From Pseudovibrio sp. Alg231-02 (lineage in GTDB: Bacteria > Pseudomonadota > Alphaproteobacteria > Rhizobiales > Stappiaceae), in NCBI RefSeq assembly GCF_900143565.1, contig NZ_FREX01000002.1, positions 691,046 through 725,031 of the forward strand: a stretch of DNA of 33,986 nucleotides, given 5' to 3'. Shown piece by piece: positions 16,057 to 23,559 of the stretch; the first letter of the stretch is position 1; each line of letters begins with the position of its first letter. The position numbers and the translations under genes were made by a program. Below the pieces are notes generated by a model, which was not told the origin of the DNA, ran no database searches, and worked only from the letters and a program-made list of their open reading frames with translations.

Positions 16057-17087
16057 TGTGGATCGACAATCTTCAATATGCCAACTGGTCTGAGAAAATC
16101 TTTCGGCAAATGCGGGCAGGGGGATTAGACGCTGTTCATGTAACGATCGCGTATCATGAGAATTTTCGCGAGACAGTTCTCAATTTTGAGCAGTGGAACC
16201 GCTGGTTTGAGCAATACTCTGACCTCATTATGCCCGCTTATGTGGCCGCTGATATTGATGTTGCACGCGAAACCAACCGCACAGCAATCCTCTTTGGTTT
16301 CCAAAACCCAAGCCCGATTGAAGATGATATCGGCCTCGTTGAGATTGTGCACCGCCTTGGTGCACGATTTATGCAGCTGACATACAACAACCAGTCGTTG
16401 CTTGCCACAGGTTGCTATGAAGCTGAAGATACCGGCCTTACCCGGATGGGCAAACAGGTTGTGAGGGAGATGAACCGGGTCGGGCTTGTCGTGGATATGA
16501 GCCATTCTGCTGATCGGTCGACGATTGAGGCTGCGGATTACTCTGAAAGGCCAATCGCAATCACGCATGCCAATCCGTTTGATTGGGCACCTGCGCTGCG
16601 TAACAAGAAAGATGATGTTATTCAGGCCGTTGTGCAAAATGGCGGAATGCTGGGCTTCTCGCTTTACCCGCATCACCTCAAAGACAAATCGGCGTGCACG
16701 CTTGAAAGCTTCTGCACGATGATTGCGCGGACTGCAGAGAAGTTTGGTGCACAGCATTTAGGCATAGGCTCTGACCTTTGCCAGGACCAGCCAGATAGCA
16801 TCGTGGAATGGATGCGCATGGGGCGTTGGACAAAAGAGACGGATTACGGTGAGGGCTCGGCGAGTGCACCGGGTTTTCCGCCAATGCCTACATGGTTCGA
16901 GAGCAACAAAGATTTTGGCAACCTTGAAAGTGGTTTGCGAACTGTCGGTTTCAATGAGGAGGAAACTGCGGGGATCATGGGCCGAAATTGGTACTGCTTT
17001 TATGAAAGCAGTTTTCACGCAGCACCAGCCGAAAAGAGGCTGCTTAACTCACCCCCATTGGAGTTGAAGAAGAACTGTTCAGCCTAA
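16056..17087 (+). CDS. M19 (renal dipeptidase) family protein with incomplete metal site
   Basis: The product, about 343 residues, has the M19 TIM-barrel amidohydrolase pattern. Counting from the ATG at 16056, H150 in VDMSHSAD, H171 in ITHANPF and D240 in GIGSDLCQD match the second-metal ligands and catalytic Asp of renal dipeptidase. The first-metal motif normally read as D-G-H-N-D is here IDNLQY, lacking the His and second Asp. The bridging Glu region reads LFGFQNPSPIEDD, with Gln83 where Glu is expected. It is therefore probably not an ordinary dinuclear dipeptidase and may hydrolyse or isomerise another substrate. It overlaps the ALDH stop (TGATG) and precedes the transporter by 37 bases. 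Confidence 0.82.
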   Translation: MWIDNLQYANWSEKIFRQMRAGGLDAVHVTIAYHENFRETVLNFEQWNRWFEQYSDLIMPAYVAADIDVARETNRTAILFGFQNPSPIEDDIGLVEIVHRLGARFMQLTYNNQSLLATGCYEAEDTGLTRMGKQVVREMNRVGLVVDMSHSADRSTIEAADYSERPIAITHANPFDWAPALRNKKDDVIQAVVQNGGMLGFSLYPHHLKDKSACTLESFCTMIARTAEKFGAQHLGIGSDLCQDQPDSIVEWMRMGRWTKETDYGEGSASAPGFPPMPTWFESNKDFGNLESGLRTVGFNEEETAGIMGRNWYCFYESSFHAAPAEKRLLNSPPLELKKNCSA

Positions 17088-17124
17088 CTGAACATGCTGC
17101 ATTGCCGTCACCAGGGAGGGAAAC

Positions 17125-18669
17125 ATGACGGACATTACCAAGCAATCTGTAGAGGAAACGAACGATACCAATTTGCCGCTGCTTGCGATTACAGGTGGCT
17201 TTATCGTGCTCTTCTGCTTAGTCGCACTCATCAATCTCGATGTATTATCGGCATTTGTTGATTGGGGCTTCAATATTTCAGCAACATACTTTGGCTTGTT
17301 TTGGCAGATGCTGCTTCTGTCAACGTTTCTATTGGGCTTGATCCTTTGTGTATTGCCGGGCGGCAAGGCAATTATGGGCAACCTGGCAAAGCCAGAGTTT
17401 ACGGTCTTCCAGTGGGGCGCAATGATCATGTGCACCCTGCTAGCAGGTGGCGGTGTCTTCTGGGCTGCGGGTGAGCCAATGGCGCACTTCCTGTCATCGC
17501 CTCCACTGTTTGGCGCAGAAGCCGGCACGGATGCTGCCGTGGATGCAGCCATGGCCCAAAGCTTTATGCATTGGGGCTTTTTGGCCTGGGCGATTCTTGG
17601 CTCTTTGAGTACCGTGATGCTGATGCATTATCACTATGAAAAAGGATTGCCACTCGCACCGCGGACCTTGCTTTACCCAGTGTTTGGCGACAAAGCGATC
17701 AACGGTCCAATTGGTCTCATAGCGGATGCGTCAAGTATCATTGCTGTGGTTGCTGGAACCGTGGGTCCGATTGGCTTCCTCGGGTTGCAAGTCAGTTACG
17801 GTCTGAGTGATCTGTTTGGCATTCCAGATGGGTTTACAACACAAGCTGTTGTGATCGCTGGCCTGGTCGCGCTCTATACGATTTCAGCCATCTCCGGTCT
17901 TTCCAGAGGTATCCAGCTTCTGAGCCGCCTGAATGTCATTCTGGCTGCCGGTCTGCTGCTTTTCGTCTTGCTCGCTGGCCCAACAGCCTTCATCTTCAAC
18001 AGCTTCTTCTCAGGCTTTGCAACATATCTTGGCAACTTCTTCGGCATGGCGCTTTACCGCGGCGAAGCTGGTGTCTTTGGTGAGCCGGGTTGGCTTGGCT
18101 GGTGGACTGTGTTCTTCTGGGGCTGGTTCATGGGATACGGCCCGTTGATGGCAATGTTCATCGCGCGTGTCTCTCGTGGCAGATCCATTCGCTCTATCGT
18201 GATCATGCTGTCCATTGTCGCGCCAATTGTCACAAACTTCTGGTTCACTATTGTTGGCGGTTCTGGGATTGCATTTGAACTTCAGCAGGCTGGGTCAATC
18301 GCGACTGCTTTTGAAGGTTTCAACCTTCCAGCTGCACTCTTGGCGATCACACAGCAGTTGCCGCTTGGCTTCTTTGTCTCAATCCTCTTCTTGGTTTTGA
18401 CAACGATTTTCGTAGCGACAACAGGTGACTCCATGACCTACGTCATCTCTGTCACCATGTCCAAGAGCGGAACACCATCTATGGCAGTTCGTGTGTTCTG
18501 GGGCATTGCAATGGGTATGATGGCAATAATCCTGATTTCAGTAGGGTCTGGCGGCGTCTCAAAGTTGCAAAGCTTTATCGTCATCACCGCAGTACCAGTA
18601 TCCTTGCTACTCATTCCGTCACTTTGGGATGCATTGCGCATCACAATAGCGAAAGGAAGAGACAGCTAA
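17125..18669 (+). CDS. BCCT family transporter, non-standard substrate site
   Basis: The 514-residue integral membrane protein has about 12 hydrophobic helices and the BCCT signature (MAMFIARVSRGRSIR) after TM8. BCCT carriers import betaine, choline, carnitine and related quaternary amines, or sulfonium compounds, using an ion gradient. In Corynebacterium BetP the TM8 motif is WWISW, whose second Trp belongs to the betaine-binding aromatic box. Here the aligned residues are W334-F335-M336-G337-Y338, so W374 becomes Phe and W377 becomes Tyr. This suggests a ligand other than glycine betaine. A strong ribosome site (GGGAGGGAAAC) precedes the ATG. In this operon it most likely imports the pathway substrate, not an osmoprotectant. 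Confidence 0.93.
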   Translation: MTDITKQSVEETNDTNLPLLAITGGFIVLFCLVALINLDVLSAFVDWGFNISATYFGLFWQMLLLSTFLLGLILCVLPGGKAIMGNLAKPEFTVFQWGAMIMCTLLAGGGVFWAAGEPMAHFLSSPPLFGAEAGTDAAVDAAMAQSFMHWGFLAWAILGSLSTVMLMHYHYEKGLPLAPRTLLYPVFGDKAINGPIGLIADASSIIAVVAGTVGPIGFLGLQVSYGLSDLFGIPDGFTTQAVVIAGLVALYTISAISGLSRGIQLLSRLNVILAAGLLLFVLLAGPTAFIFNSFFSGFATYLGNFFGMALYRGEAGVFGEPGWLGWWTVFFWGWFMGYGPLMAMFIARVSRGRSIRSIVIMLSIVAPIVTNFWFTIVGGSGIAFELQQAGSIATAFEGFNLPAALLAITQQLPLGFFVSILFLVLTTIFVATTGDSMTYVISVTMSKSGTPSMAVRVFWGIAMGMMAIILISVGSGGVSKLQSFIVITAVPVSLLLIPSLWDALRITIAKGRDS

Positions 18670-18671
18670 GC

Positions 18672-18713
18672 AAATTGCCCGAGCACATATTTCCAATATA
18701 GCTTGGGCAATTT
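18672..18713 (+). terminator. stem-loop between transporter and 566-residue gene
   Basis: A 9-bp inverted repeat, AAATTGCCC (18672-18680) and GGGCAATTT (18705-18713), encloses about 24 bases starting three bases after the transporter stop. The trailing T-tract is short (TTTAAG), so it may reduce transcription or stabilise the upstream mRNA without ending the operon. Confidence 0.5.
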
Positions 18714-18739
18714 AAGCTTCGGATTGTCCAGAGGATGAG

Positions 18740-20440
18740 ATGATTATGAGTGTTTGCGAAACCGATGCAATCCAACTGCGTTCACCTGATAAGGTGATGA
18801 AGTTGAGCCGTCTCGGTTCAATCCATCAATCGCGCCTATCCTTCATGCGTATTCTTCTAAGACGCATGCAGAATGAAAATTGGCGATTTGACCGACCTGT
18901 CTTTGAAATGGATGAATGCGGTGTTGGACACGCTGTCTATTGCGCTCATGGTCCGGACCGAACCTACTCTCTTGTTGCCTTTTCGCATGATCTTCCAGCT
19001 GAGAAACGATCAGATCGCGTGATCGCGGATGCCTGGGACGCAACGTTCACTCTTTTTGACGGTATTCCAACCTCTGAGGATATTGAACGTCTTTCTCGCA
19101 ACGTACCTTTGCAAGAGGCTGGGCGCATTTGTGAGACAGAACTATCACTGTCACGCGCCAACCGTTCGGCGCGATTGTGGGAGCACATTGTAACGGCTCT
19201 GGCAAAGGGAGAGCAGCCGGATCTCCAAAAGATCGAAGCCGTCGGCTATCTCATGCGTACCACAGCCGTTTATGGGTCAGGCAAGTTTGGGGCGGCGGAT
19301 CGCGAAATGATCGCGGACCGTCTTGAGTTTCAAAGTCCGTTCCAGGTGGAGATGCTTTCCGTCTTTCTGACACGTGCTTTTGTGCGCGACCTTGTCGAGT
19401 ATATGGCGCGAATGAAGGGGGGAGAAAAAGCTGTAAAGTTGGATCCTGCTATCGCCCGTTCTATGGGCATCGGAAATTCAACTGGCCTCGGAATGGCGCC
19501 ATTTCTGCTCAATCACCCTGTACTGTTTAACAACTGGATTGCCGCGCGGGAACAAGCGGCTGCACGCGTACGTGCACTCCCTCAGGCAAGTGAACAAGAG
19601 ATTGAACTCTTTCGTGAGTTGTTGGCGCGCAGCATTTTATTGACTGCGTCCTGGACAACGGACCATCAGATCCAATCTGAAAAGACTGATGGGCTCAAGC
19701 GTGACCTTGTATCGTTGCAGCAGCAGGCCGAAAACATCTCTGATGCAAGTGATCACCCTTGGAACCAGCTAAATACCTGGGCAGAAAAGGAACTGTCTCT
19801 GGAAGGGCAGGAGTGCCTGACTTCCTTGATGCTGGAGCCTTATGGCGCACTTGTTGATGATCTCGCAAACACCATGGCCGCCGACAACACGCCAACATTC
19901 CGCATTGCTGGAGCGATGACACTTCAGGATCTACGGGAAGTCCTTGAACGGGTCTATGGTTGGGCATTGGAAATTGATTGGAGTGATCAGCAGAACAAAG
20001 CAAAGGCCTGGTATGTCTCAGAGGAGAAGCTGGAGCCACGTCTGGGTGAACGCTTTGAAGAGCCGATTGAAGAATACGAGCAACCTTTAGCGCCCGGACG
20101 AGATGCAGCTGCGCTTTATCATGCTCTGGGCCACTGGCCAGAAGACAAAAACATCGCTCAGTTTCTGTTGAGGCATCCTGAATACCGTCACATCGTTCGC
20201 CGCGCTCAGATTGTCAATCAGGCACCCTATGCTGAAATCCGCGACAATACGATTGCAAGCGATGTTCTGCCGATCGATATGCTGAGATGTAAACTCGCCT
20301 TTTTCGGCGCAGTGCAATTCGATCCGCGCTCTGATCGTTGGGTACGCATCAACATGTATGCAAACGCGCCTTATCCGGAGGAGTTGGCGTTACAATCTGA
20401 TGATTTCTGGGTCTATCCAGCACTGCGTAAAGGCAACTAG
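18740..20440 (+). CDS. uncharacterised 566-residue protein of the catabolic operon
   Basis: I do not recognise a named domain. The product is soluble, with no signal peptide or membrane helix. Conserved-looking segments include LMRTTAVYGSGKFGAADR (about 170-190), NSTGLGMAPFLLNHP (about 245-262) and an Arg/Asp-rich C-terminal RCKLAFFGAVQFDPRSDRWV (about 515-540), followed by RINMYANAPYPEEL. The glycine-rich GSGKFG and STGLGM segments could bind a phosphate or cofactor, but this is speculation. The ATG at 18740 has GAGG upstream. The next gene, of DUF3726 type, begins at the base after its stop codon, strongly suggesting equal synthesis and perhaps a two-subunit enzyme. It may catalyse the key unknown step on the imported compound. 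Confidence 0.75.
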   Translation: MIMSVCETDAIQLRSPDKVMKLSRLGSIHQSRLSFMRILLRRMQNENWRFDRPVFEMDECGVGHAVYCAHGPDRTYSLVAFSHDLPAEKRSDRVIADAWDATFTLFDGIPTSEDIERLSRNVPLQEAGRICETELSLSRANRSARLWEHIVTALAKGEQPDLQKIEAVGYLMRTTAVYGSGKFGAADREMIADRLEFQSPFQVEMLSVFLTRAFVRDLVEYMARMKGGEKAVKLDPAIARSMGIGNSTGLGMAPFLLNHPVLFNNWIAAREQAAARVRALPQASEQEIELFRELLARSILLTASWTTDHQIQSEKTDGLKRDLVSLQQQAENISDASDHPWNQLNTWAEKELSLEGQECLTSLMLEPYGALVDDLANTMAADNTPTFRIAGAMTLQDLREVLERVYGWALEIDWSDQQNKAKAWYVSEEKLEPRLGERFEEPIEEYEQPLAPGRDAAALYHALGHWPEDKNIAQFLLRHPEYRHIVRRAQIVNQAPYAEIRDNTIASDVLPIDMLRCKLAFFGAVQFDPRSDRWVRINMYANAPYPEELALQSDDFWVYPALRKGN

Positions 20441-21088
20441 ATGAGTTATTCTCTCAATGAAATCGAAGCGATGTGCAAGTGTGCTTCTCGTGGTGCAGGG
20501 TTGCCATGGGGCTTATGTGAGGAGGCTGCCAAAGGAACGCGCTGGCTTGCCTCTTTTGGATTTCCTGGGCCAGACTTGCTTGTCTCACTCTTAGAGCTGA
20601 ACGACAGATTACCAGCAGTTGACCTGTCACCGGTGGCACTTCAGGGTATTTGGCGCGCTCCGGCAGGCAGGCTAAGCCCGCTCATTGCGGGCGCCGCGAT
20701 GAGCGATTGTGCGATCAAAATGGAGCTGGGCAACATCATAACAATGCTGGAAGTTGATTACCCATTGCTGGTCGTCCCTTTTGCATCTGGTGCAGCCTTG
20801 CGTCTTGGCCAGCCAGTTGCTGTGGAATGGGAAGGCACGCGCATGGTCACCAATGGCAAGGAACTCTGTGTTCAGGGCAACTCGGAGGCGATTTTATCCT
20901 CCCATGCCAAACGGGTTGAATGTTCTGCTCCGGCACAAATGCTCTCGCAAAGCAAACCTATCCATAGAGCGGTTGTTGGGGATGCATGTTGGGCCCGGCT
21001 TGGGGTATTTGCACAGCGAACTTTCGCCCCGGCGACAGAAGCATCCCGCCTGCGTGGCGCTGGTGCTGGCCTGACAGACAACGACTGA
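20441..21088 (+). CDS. DUF3726-type protein
   Basis: The 215-residue product opens MSYSLNEIEAMCKCASRGAG, then LPWGLCEEAAKGTRWLASFG, which matches the DUF3726 pattern as I know it (SLNEIE..A.+A.RGAG..WG.AEEA.K..RWL). The family has no established function. Several Gly/Ala/Pro-rich strands follow, including YPLLVVPFASGAALRLGQPV and VAVEWEG. It starts immediately after the stop of the 566-residue gene with no spacer, implying coupled translation and a likely physical partnership. The C-terminus (ATEASRLRGAGAGLTDND) looks like a family feature, not a random extension. It is probably cytoplasmic, and its role in the operon is unknown. Confidence 0.75.
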   Translation: MSYSLNEIEAMCKCASRGAGLPWGLCEEAAKGTRWLASFGFPGPDLLVSLLELNDRLPAVDLSPVALQGIWRAPAGRLSPLIAGAAMSDCAIKMELGNIITMLEVDYPLLVVPFASGAALRLGQPVAVEWEGTRMVTNGKELCVQGNSEAILSSHAKRVECSAPAQMLSQSKPIHRAVVGDACWARLGVFAQRTFAPATEASRLRGAGAGLTDND

Positions 21089-21182
21089 TCAGCAGCCGCT
21101 CTTCAATCTCAAGATTAAGAAAACCGATGGAAGAGGTCAGGTGTTTGCATGAACACGCTGACTGATGAAAACTGGAGTAAAA

Positions 21183-21539
21183 ATGAGCTCAGAACTCAAA
21201 AAACTAGGCGGTTCAAAGCGCTTTTCTGCCATAGCAATTCACAATGATGTTGTTCACTTGGCAGGTCAGGTGTCTCAGCTGGTTGAGGGTGACATCACCG
21301 AACAGTCAAAAGATGTTTTTGCAAAAGTTGACAGCTTGCTTGCTGAGGCAGGGACAACTCGTGAAAACGTATTTTCCGTCCAGATCTGGCTGGCAGACAT
21401 GCGTGAATATGATGGGATGAATAACGTCTGGGATGAGTGGGTCGCTGATCTCAACGCAGCCCCAACACGAGTTTGTGTCGAGGCCCGCATGGCAAAACCT
21501 CACTACAAAATCGAGGTTCTGGTGCTCGCAGCGCTTTAA
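21183..21539 (+). CDS. RidA (YjgF/YER057c/UK114) family protein
   Basis: The 118-residue product has RidA family size and motifs: VHLAGQVSQLVEGD near the N-terminus, VDSLLAEAGTTRENVFSVQI in the middle and the C-terminal APTRVCVEARMA followed by KIEVLVLAAL. The Arg in PTRVCVEA corresponds to the catalytic Arg that binds the imine substrate carboxylate. RidA proteins hydrolyse reactive enamines and imines made by PLP enzymes and amine oxidation. The ATG at 21183 is chosen over 21165 because GGAG lies five bases upstream and the family start fits. As last gene of the operon it suggests that the pathway generates an enamine/imine, hence an amino or cyclic amine substrate. Confidence 0.9.
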   Translation: MSSELKKLGGSKRFSAIAIHNDVVHLAGQVSQLVEGDITEQSKDVFAKVDSLLAEAGTTRENVFSVQIWLADMREYDGMNNVWDEWVADLNAAPTRVCVEARMAKPHYKIEVLVLAAL

Positions 21540-21552
21540 CTGACTTGCAAGG

Positions 21553-21584
21553 TTGATCAGTAGACAGTCAGGCCTACTGATCAA
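21553..21584 (+). terminator. terminator-like hairpin after the catabolic operon
   Basis: A perfect 11-bp inverted repeat, TTGATCAGTAG (21553-21563) and CTACTGATCAA (21574-21584), lies 13 bases after the RidA stop and is followed by TTATAT. It is the likely end of the ALDH-to-RidA transcript. Confidence 0.65.
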
Positions 21585-22125
21585 TTATATCAATAGGCTT
21601 ATTACGTGCACCTTGTAGATTTGCCATCATCAACTAAAAGATGAGTTCTACATTGCGTAAGTGGGTATCACATATTCAAAATAGCAAAATGTTGATGGTG
21701 AAATTTGGTTTAATGGATATGAGCCCGACGTAATGCTGCCACTGCTATCAGATCTCAGTTACCATTGAAGGTAAGCACCTCACCCTTTTAGTAAGCAACG
21801 GTCCGTTTTTGTGAGACATGAACGGAGCATTTGTTCAAAGCGACTTAGAGTTGAAATTTCGCTATGTCCTTGGTTACCCTGAGATAATGCGAATGGCGGC
21901 TAATGGTCAGTAATCGCATATCGTCGCAAAAACTACCGCTGAAGGCATCGCGTAAGCGTGTCTTAACCTGTGATCGAGCTAGCTAAAAGTCGGCTTTTGG
22001 GCTGCTTTTTGAGAGCAGGATTCCTTTCGTTCTAGTCGTTACTAAGTGAACTTGTTTCAGCAAAGTCATTCCTCAGTTTGCGCTAGTCTACAGTGGTGTC
22101 CGTGATTGTTAGGTTAGGAGATCCA
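21585..22125. other. intergenic region, likely island left flank
   Basis: About 540 bases with no supported gene, RNA or clear repeat. It separates the catabolic operon from the satellite-like genes and probably contains the left junction of that element, but I could not find a copy of the tRNA-Thr 3' end here. Confidence 0.4.
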
Positions 22126-22470
22126 ATGGGGGAGATTGCAGCGTATGATCTGACGCTTGTCGAAGGGCATTTCTTCAAAGATGCTTTCGGAGGATTACTG
22201 TTTGATCGAGATGAAGTGAGTGAAGCAATCTATGACGCAAGCGTGGTTGCATCAGTTTATGATTGGACACTCGAGGGCATCTGTTCTTATTTTTCCAATC
22301 TCTCGCCTAGTTGTTGGCCTGTAACAACTGACCTTCGAACTTTAACTCAGCACCATAAGAAAACAGTTCTTCCAGAGTGGCTGGATGATCATGGGTTGAT
22401 GGAAATCCTTGAGAGCGGCAAGGCTCCCCGGAGAGCTGAGGAAAAAGCTAGCAATTCAGCTAATTTTTGA
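22126..22470 (+). CDS. hypothetical protein of the satellite-like element
   Basis: Start is set at the ATG at 22126 because AGGAG at 22116-22120 precedes it; the frame is open further up to 22093 but without a ribosome site. The 114-residue product begins MGEIAAYDLTLVEGHFF and is acidic, with no membrane segment. It contains tryptophans in YDWTLEGI and LPEWLDDHG, and a charged C-terminus. I do not recognise a family. It is the first gene of the leftmost part of the element. Confidence 0.55.
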   Translation: MGEIAAYDLTLVEGHFFKDAFGGLLFDRDEVSEAIYDASVVASVYDWTLEGICSYFSNLSPSCWPVTTDLRTLTQHHKKTVLPEWLDDHGLMEILESGKAPRRAEEKASNSANF

Positions 22471-22554
22471 AACGTATCTAACTCTGATATCAGCACTGCA
22501 GAGTGGTGAACTCATAGCGAAAGGACGTGAGAGTGCCTAGCTGAAGCGGTTGAT

Positions 22555-22920
22555 GTGCCTGCCTCTCTCTGGTCTTCTGAGTTCTCCTATGTCTCGCTGC
22601 GGCGAAATGAACTCTTGCGTATTGACGGTGATGAGAGACAGGTGCTGGCCGAAGATCTGACGATATTTGTGGCTCAAAACACCAAGAGAAAGCGCAAGTC
22701 TAGACCTGATAGCAAAGGCCGTTTTGTTGAGGGTGAAGTCATACGTTTTCTGCAATCTCTTGCAGATCGACCTTGGCAAAGAAGAGACAGCATCGAGAAG
22801 GAAGCATTACAGCTTTTTCCAGGATTAAGTGGTCGACATTTTGAGAGACTTTGGGCTTTACACGCTCCTAAAGACCGCACGAAACCGGGGCCAAGATCCG
22901 CGCGCTCTTCAAATCGCTAA
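22555..22920 (+). CDS. hypothetical protein, possibly 5'-truncated
   Basis: The frame from a GTG at 22555 gives 121 residues; it is open upstream only to a TGA at 22528, and no good ribosome site is seen. The product has a basic central region (TKRKRKSRPDSKGRF) and a C-terminal helix resembling a DNA-binding segment (ALQLFPGLSGRHFERLW), ending in a basic tail. The start of the recognisable sequence (DVPASLWSS) already looks internal, as if the N-terminus of a longer island protein had been lost. It precedes the AlpA-like gene, where a regulator or small DNA-binding protein is common. The family is not recognised. Confidence 0.5.
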   Translation: MPASLWSSEFSYVSLRRNELLRIDGDERQVLAEDLTIFVAQNTKRKRKSRPDSKGRFVEGEVIRFLQSLADRPWQRRDSIEKEALQLFPGLSGRHFERLWALHAPKDRTKPGPRSARSSNR

Positions 22921-23014
22921 ATCAGATCACCCGCACTGAATAATCGTGTCGCCTATTTTTGTCGGTGGAATCCAACCAGCATTTCCTCGTCGCAAATGAG
23001 AGGAGATGATGGTT

Positions 23015-23239
23015 ATGAGGACGGAACTAAACAGCGCTGAGAACGCTTTGATTACGGAAGCGGCTGCAGCGGACTATCTCGGGATTTCTATTCGAACCAT
23101 TCAGGCTTGGCGGGTACGTGGCGGTGGGCCAAACTACGTCAAGCTTGGCAAGGCGGTGAGGTATCGGCCTTCCGATATTCAGGTCTGGATTGAAGCTCAT
23201 TTGACCAGCTCCACGAGTGAAGCGGAGGTACGGTTATGA
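23015..23239 (+). CDS. AlpA/excisionase-like helix-turn-helix protein
   Basis: The product has 74 residues from the ATG at 23015, nine bases after AGGAG (23001-23005); ATGs at 23006 and 23009 are too close to it. The core LITEAAAADYLGISIRTIQA, then WRVRGGGPNYVKLG and VRYRPSDIQVWIEAH, is the MerR-like helix-turn-helix of AlpA/excisionase proteins. These regulate integrase genes or direct excision of satellites and islands. It overlaps the next gene by four bases (ATGA). Its presence without an adjacent integrase suggests that the element has lost part of itself or uses an integrase elsewhere. Confidence 0.85.
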   Translation: MRTELNSAENALITEAAAADYLGISIRTIQAWRVRGGGPNYVKLGKAVRYRPSDIQVWIEAHLTSSTSEAEVRL

Positions 23240-23559
23240 GACGACGCTTTAAGCCAAAACCTCGGATTGCCTTTCAGCGTGTTGCCAGATCTGCTTTGCT
23301 GCATGGGGATACGATCTGTCGGCGGTGGTTGCCAGGTGGTAAGCTCTCAGGCTCTGAGTATACGGTCAAGAATCCGCGTCGCATGGATCGGCGGGCTGGT
23401 TCTTTCAAGATCAACATTGATACCGGACTGTGGTGTGACTTCGCCACCGGCGAGGGTGGTCGAGACTTTATCAGCCTTGGGGCCTATCTGTTCTCACTCT
23501 CTCAAAAGCAAGTAGCCTGTAATCTGGCGGATATGATTGGAGTGGATGCTTATGAGTGA
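23236..23559 (+). CDS. primase-associated N-terminal domain protein
   Basis: The 107-residue product carries the conserved pattern WLPGGKLSGSEYTVKNPRR, then GSFKINIDTGLWCDFATGEG and DFISLGAYLF. This is usually found at the N-terminus of, or just before, satellite and phage primase-helicases, where it resembles a degenerate CHC2-type primase domain. It probably contacts DNA or the primase. The gene overlaps the HTH gene at its start and the primase-helicase gene by eight bases at its end. The three are therefore one translation unit, and this small protein most likely supplies in trans the domain that the larger protein lacks. Confidence 0.7.
   Translation: MRRRFKPKPRIAFQRVARSALLHGDTICRRWLPGGKLSGSEYTVKNPRRMDRRAGSFKINIDTGLWCDFATGEGGRDFISLGAYLFSLSQKQVACNLADMIGVDAYE

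Noticed and set aside
16125-16757. Minus-strand open frame of 210 codons
   Set aside because: It is antisense to the M19-like gene and has no recognisable pattern.
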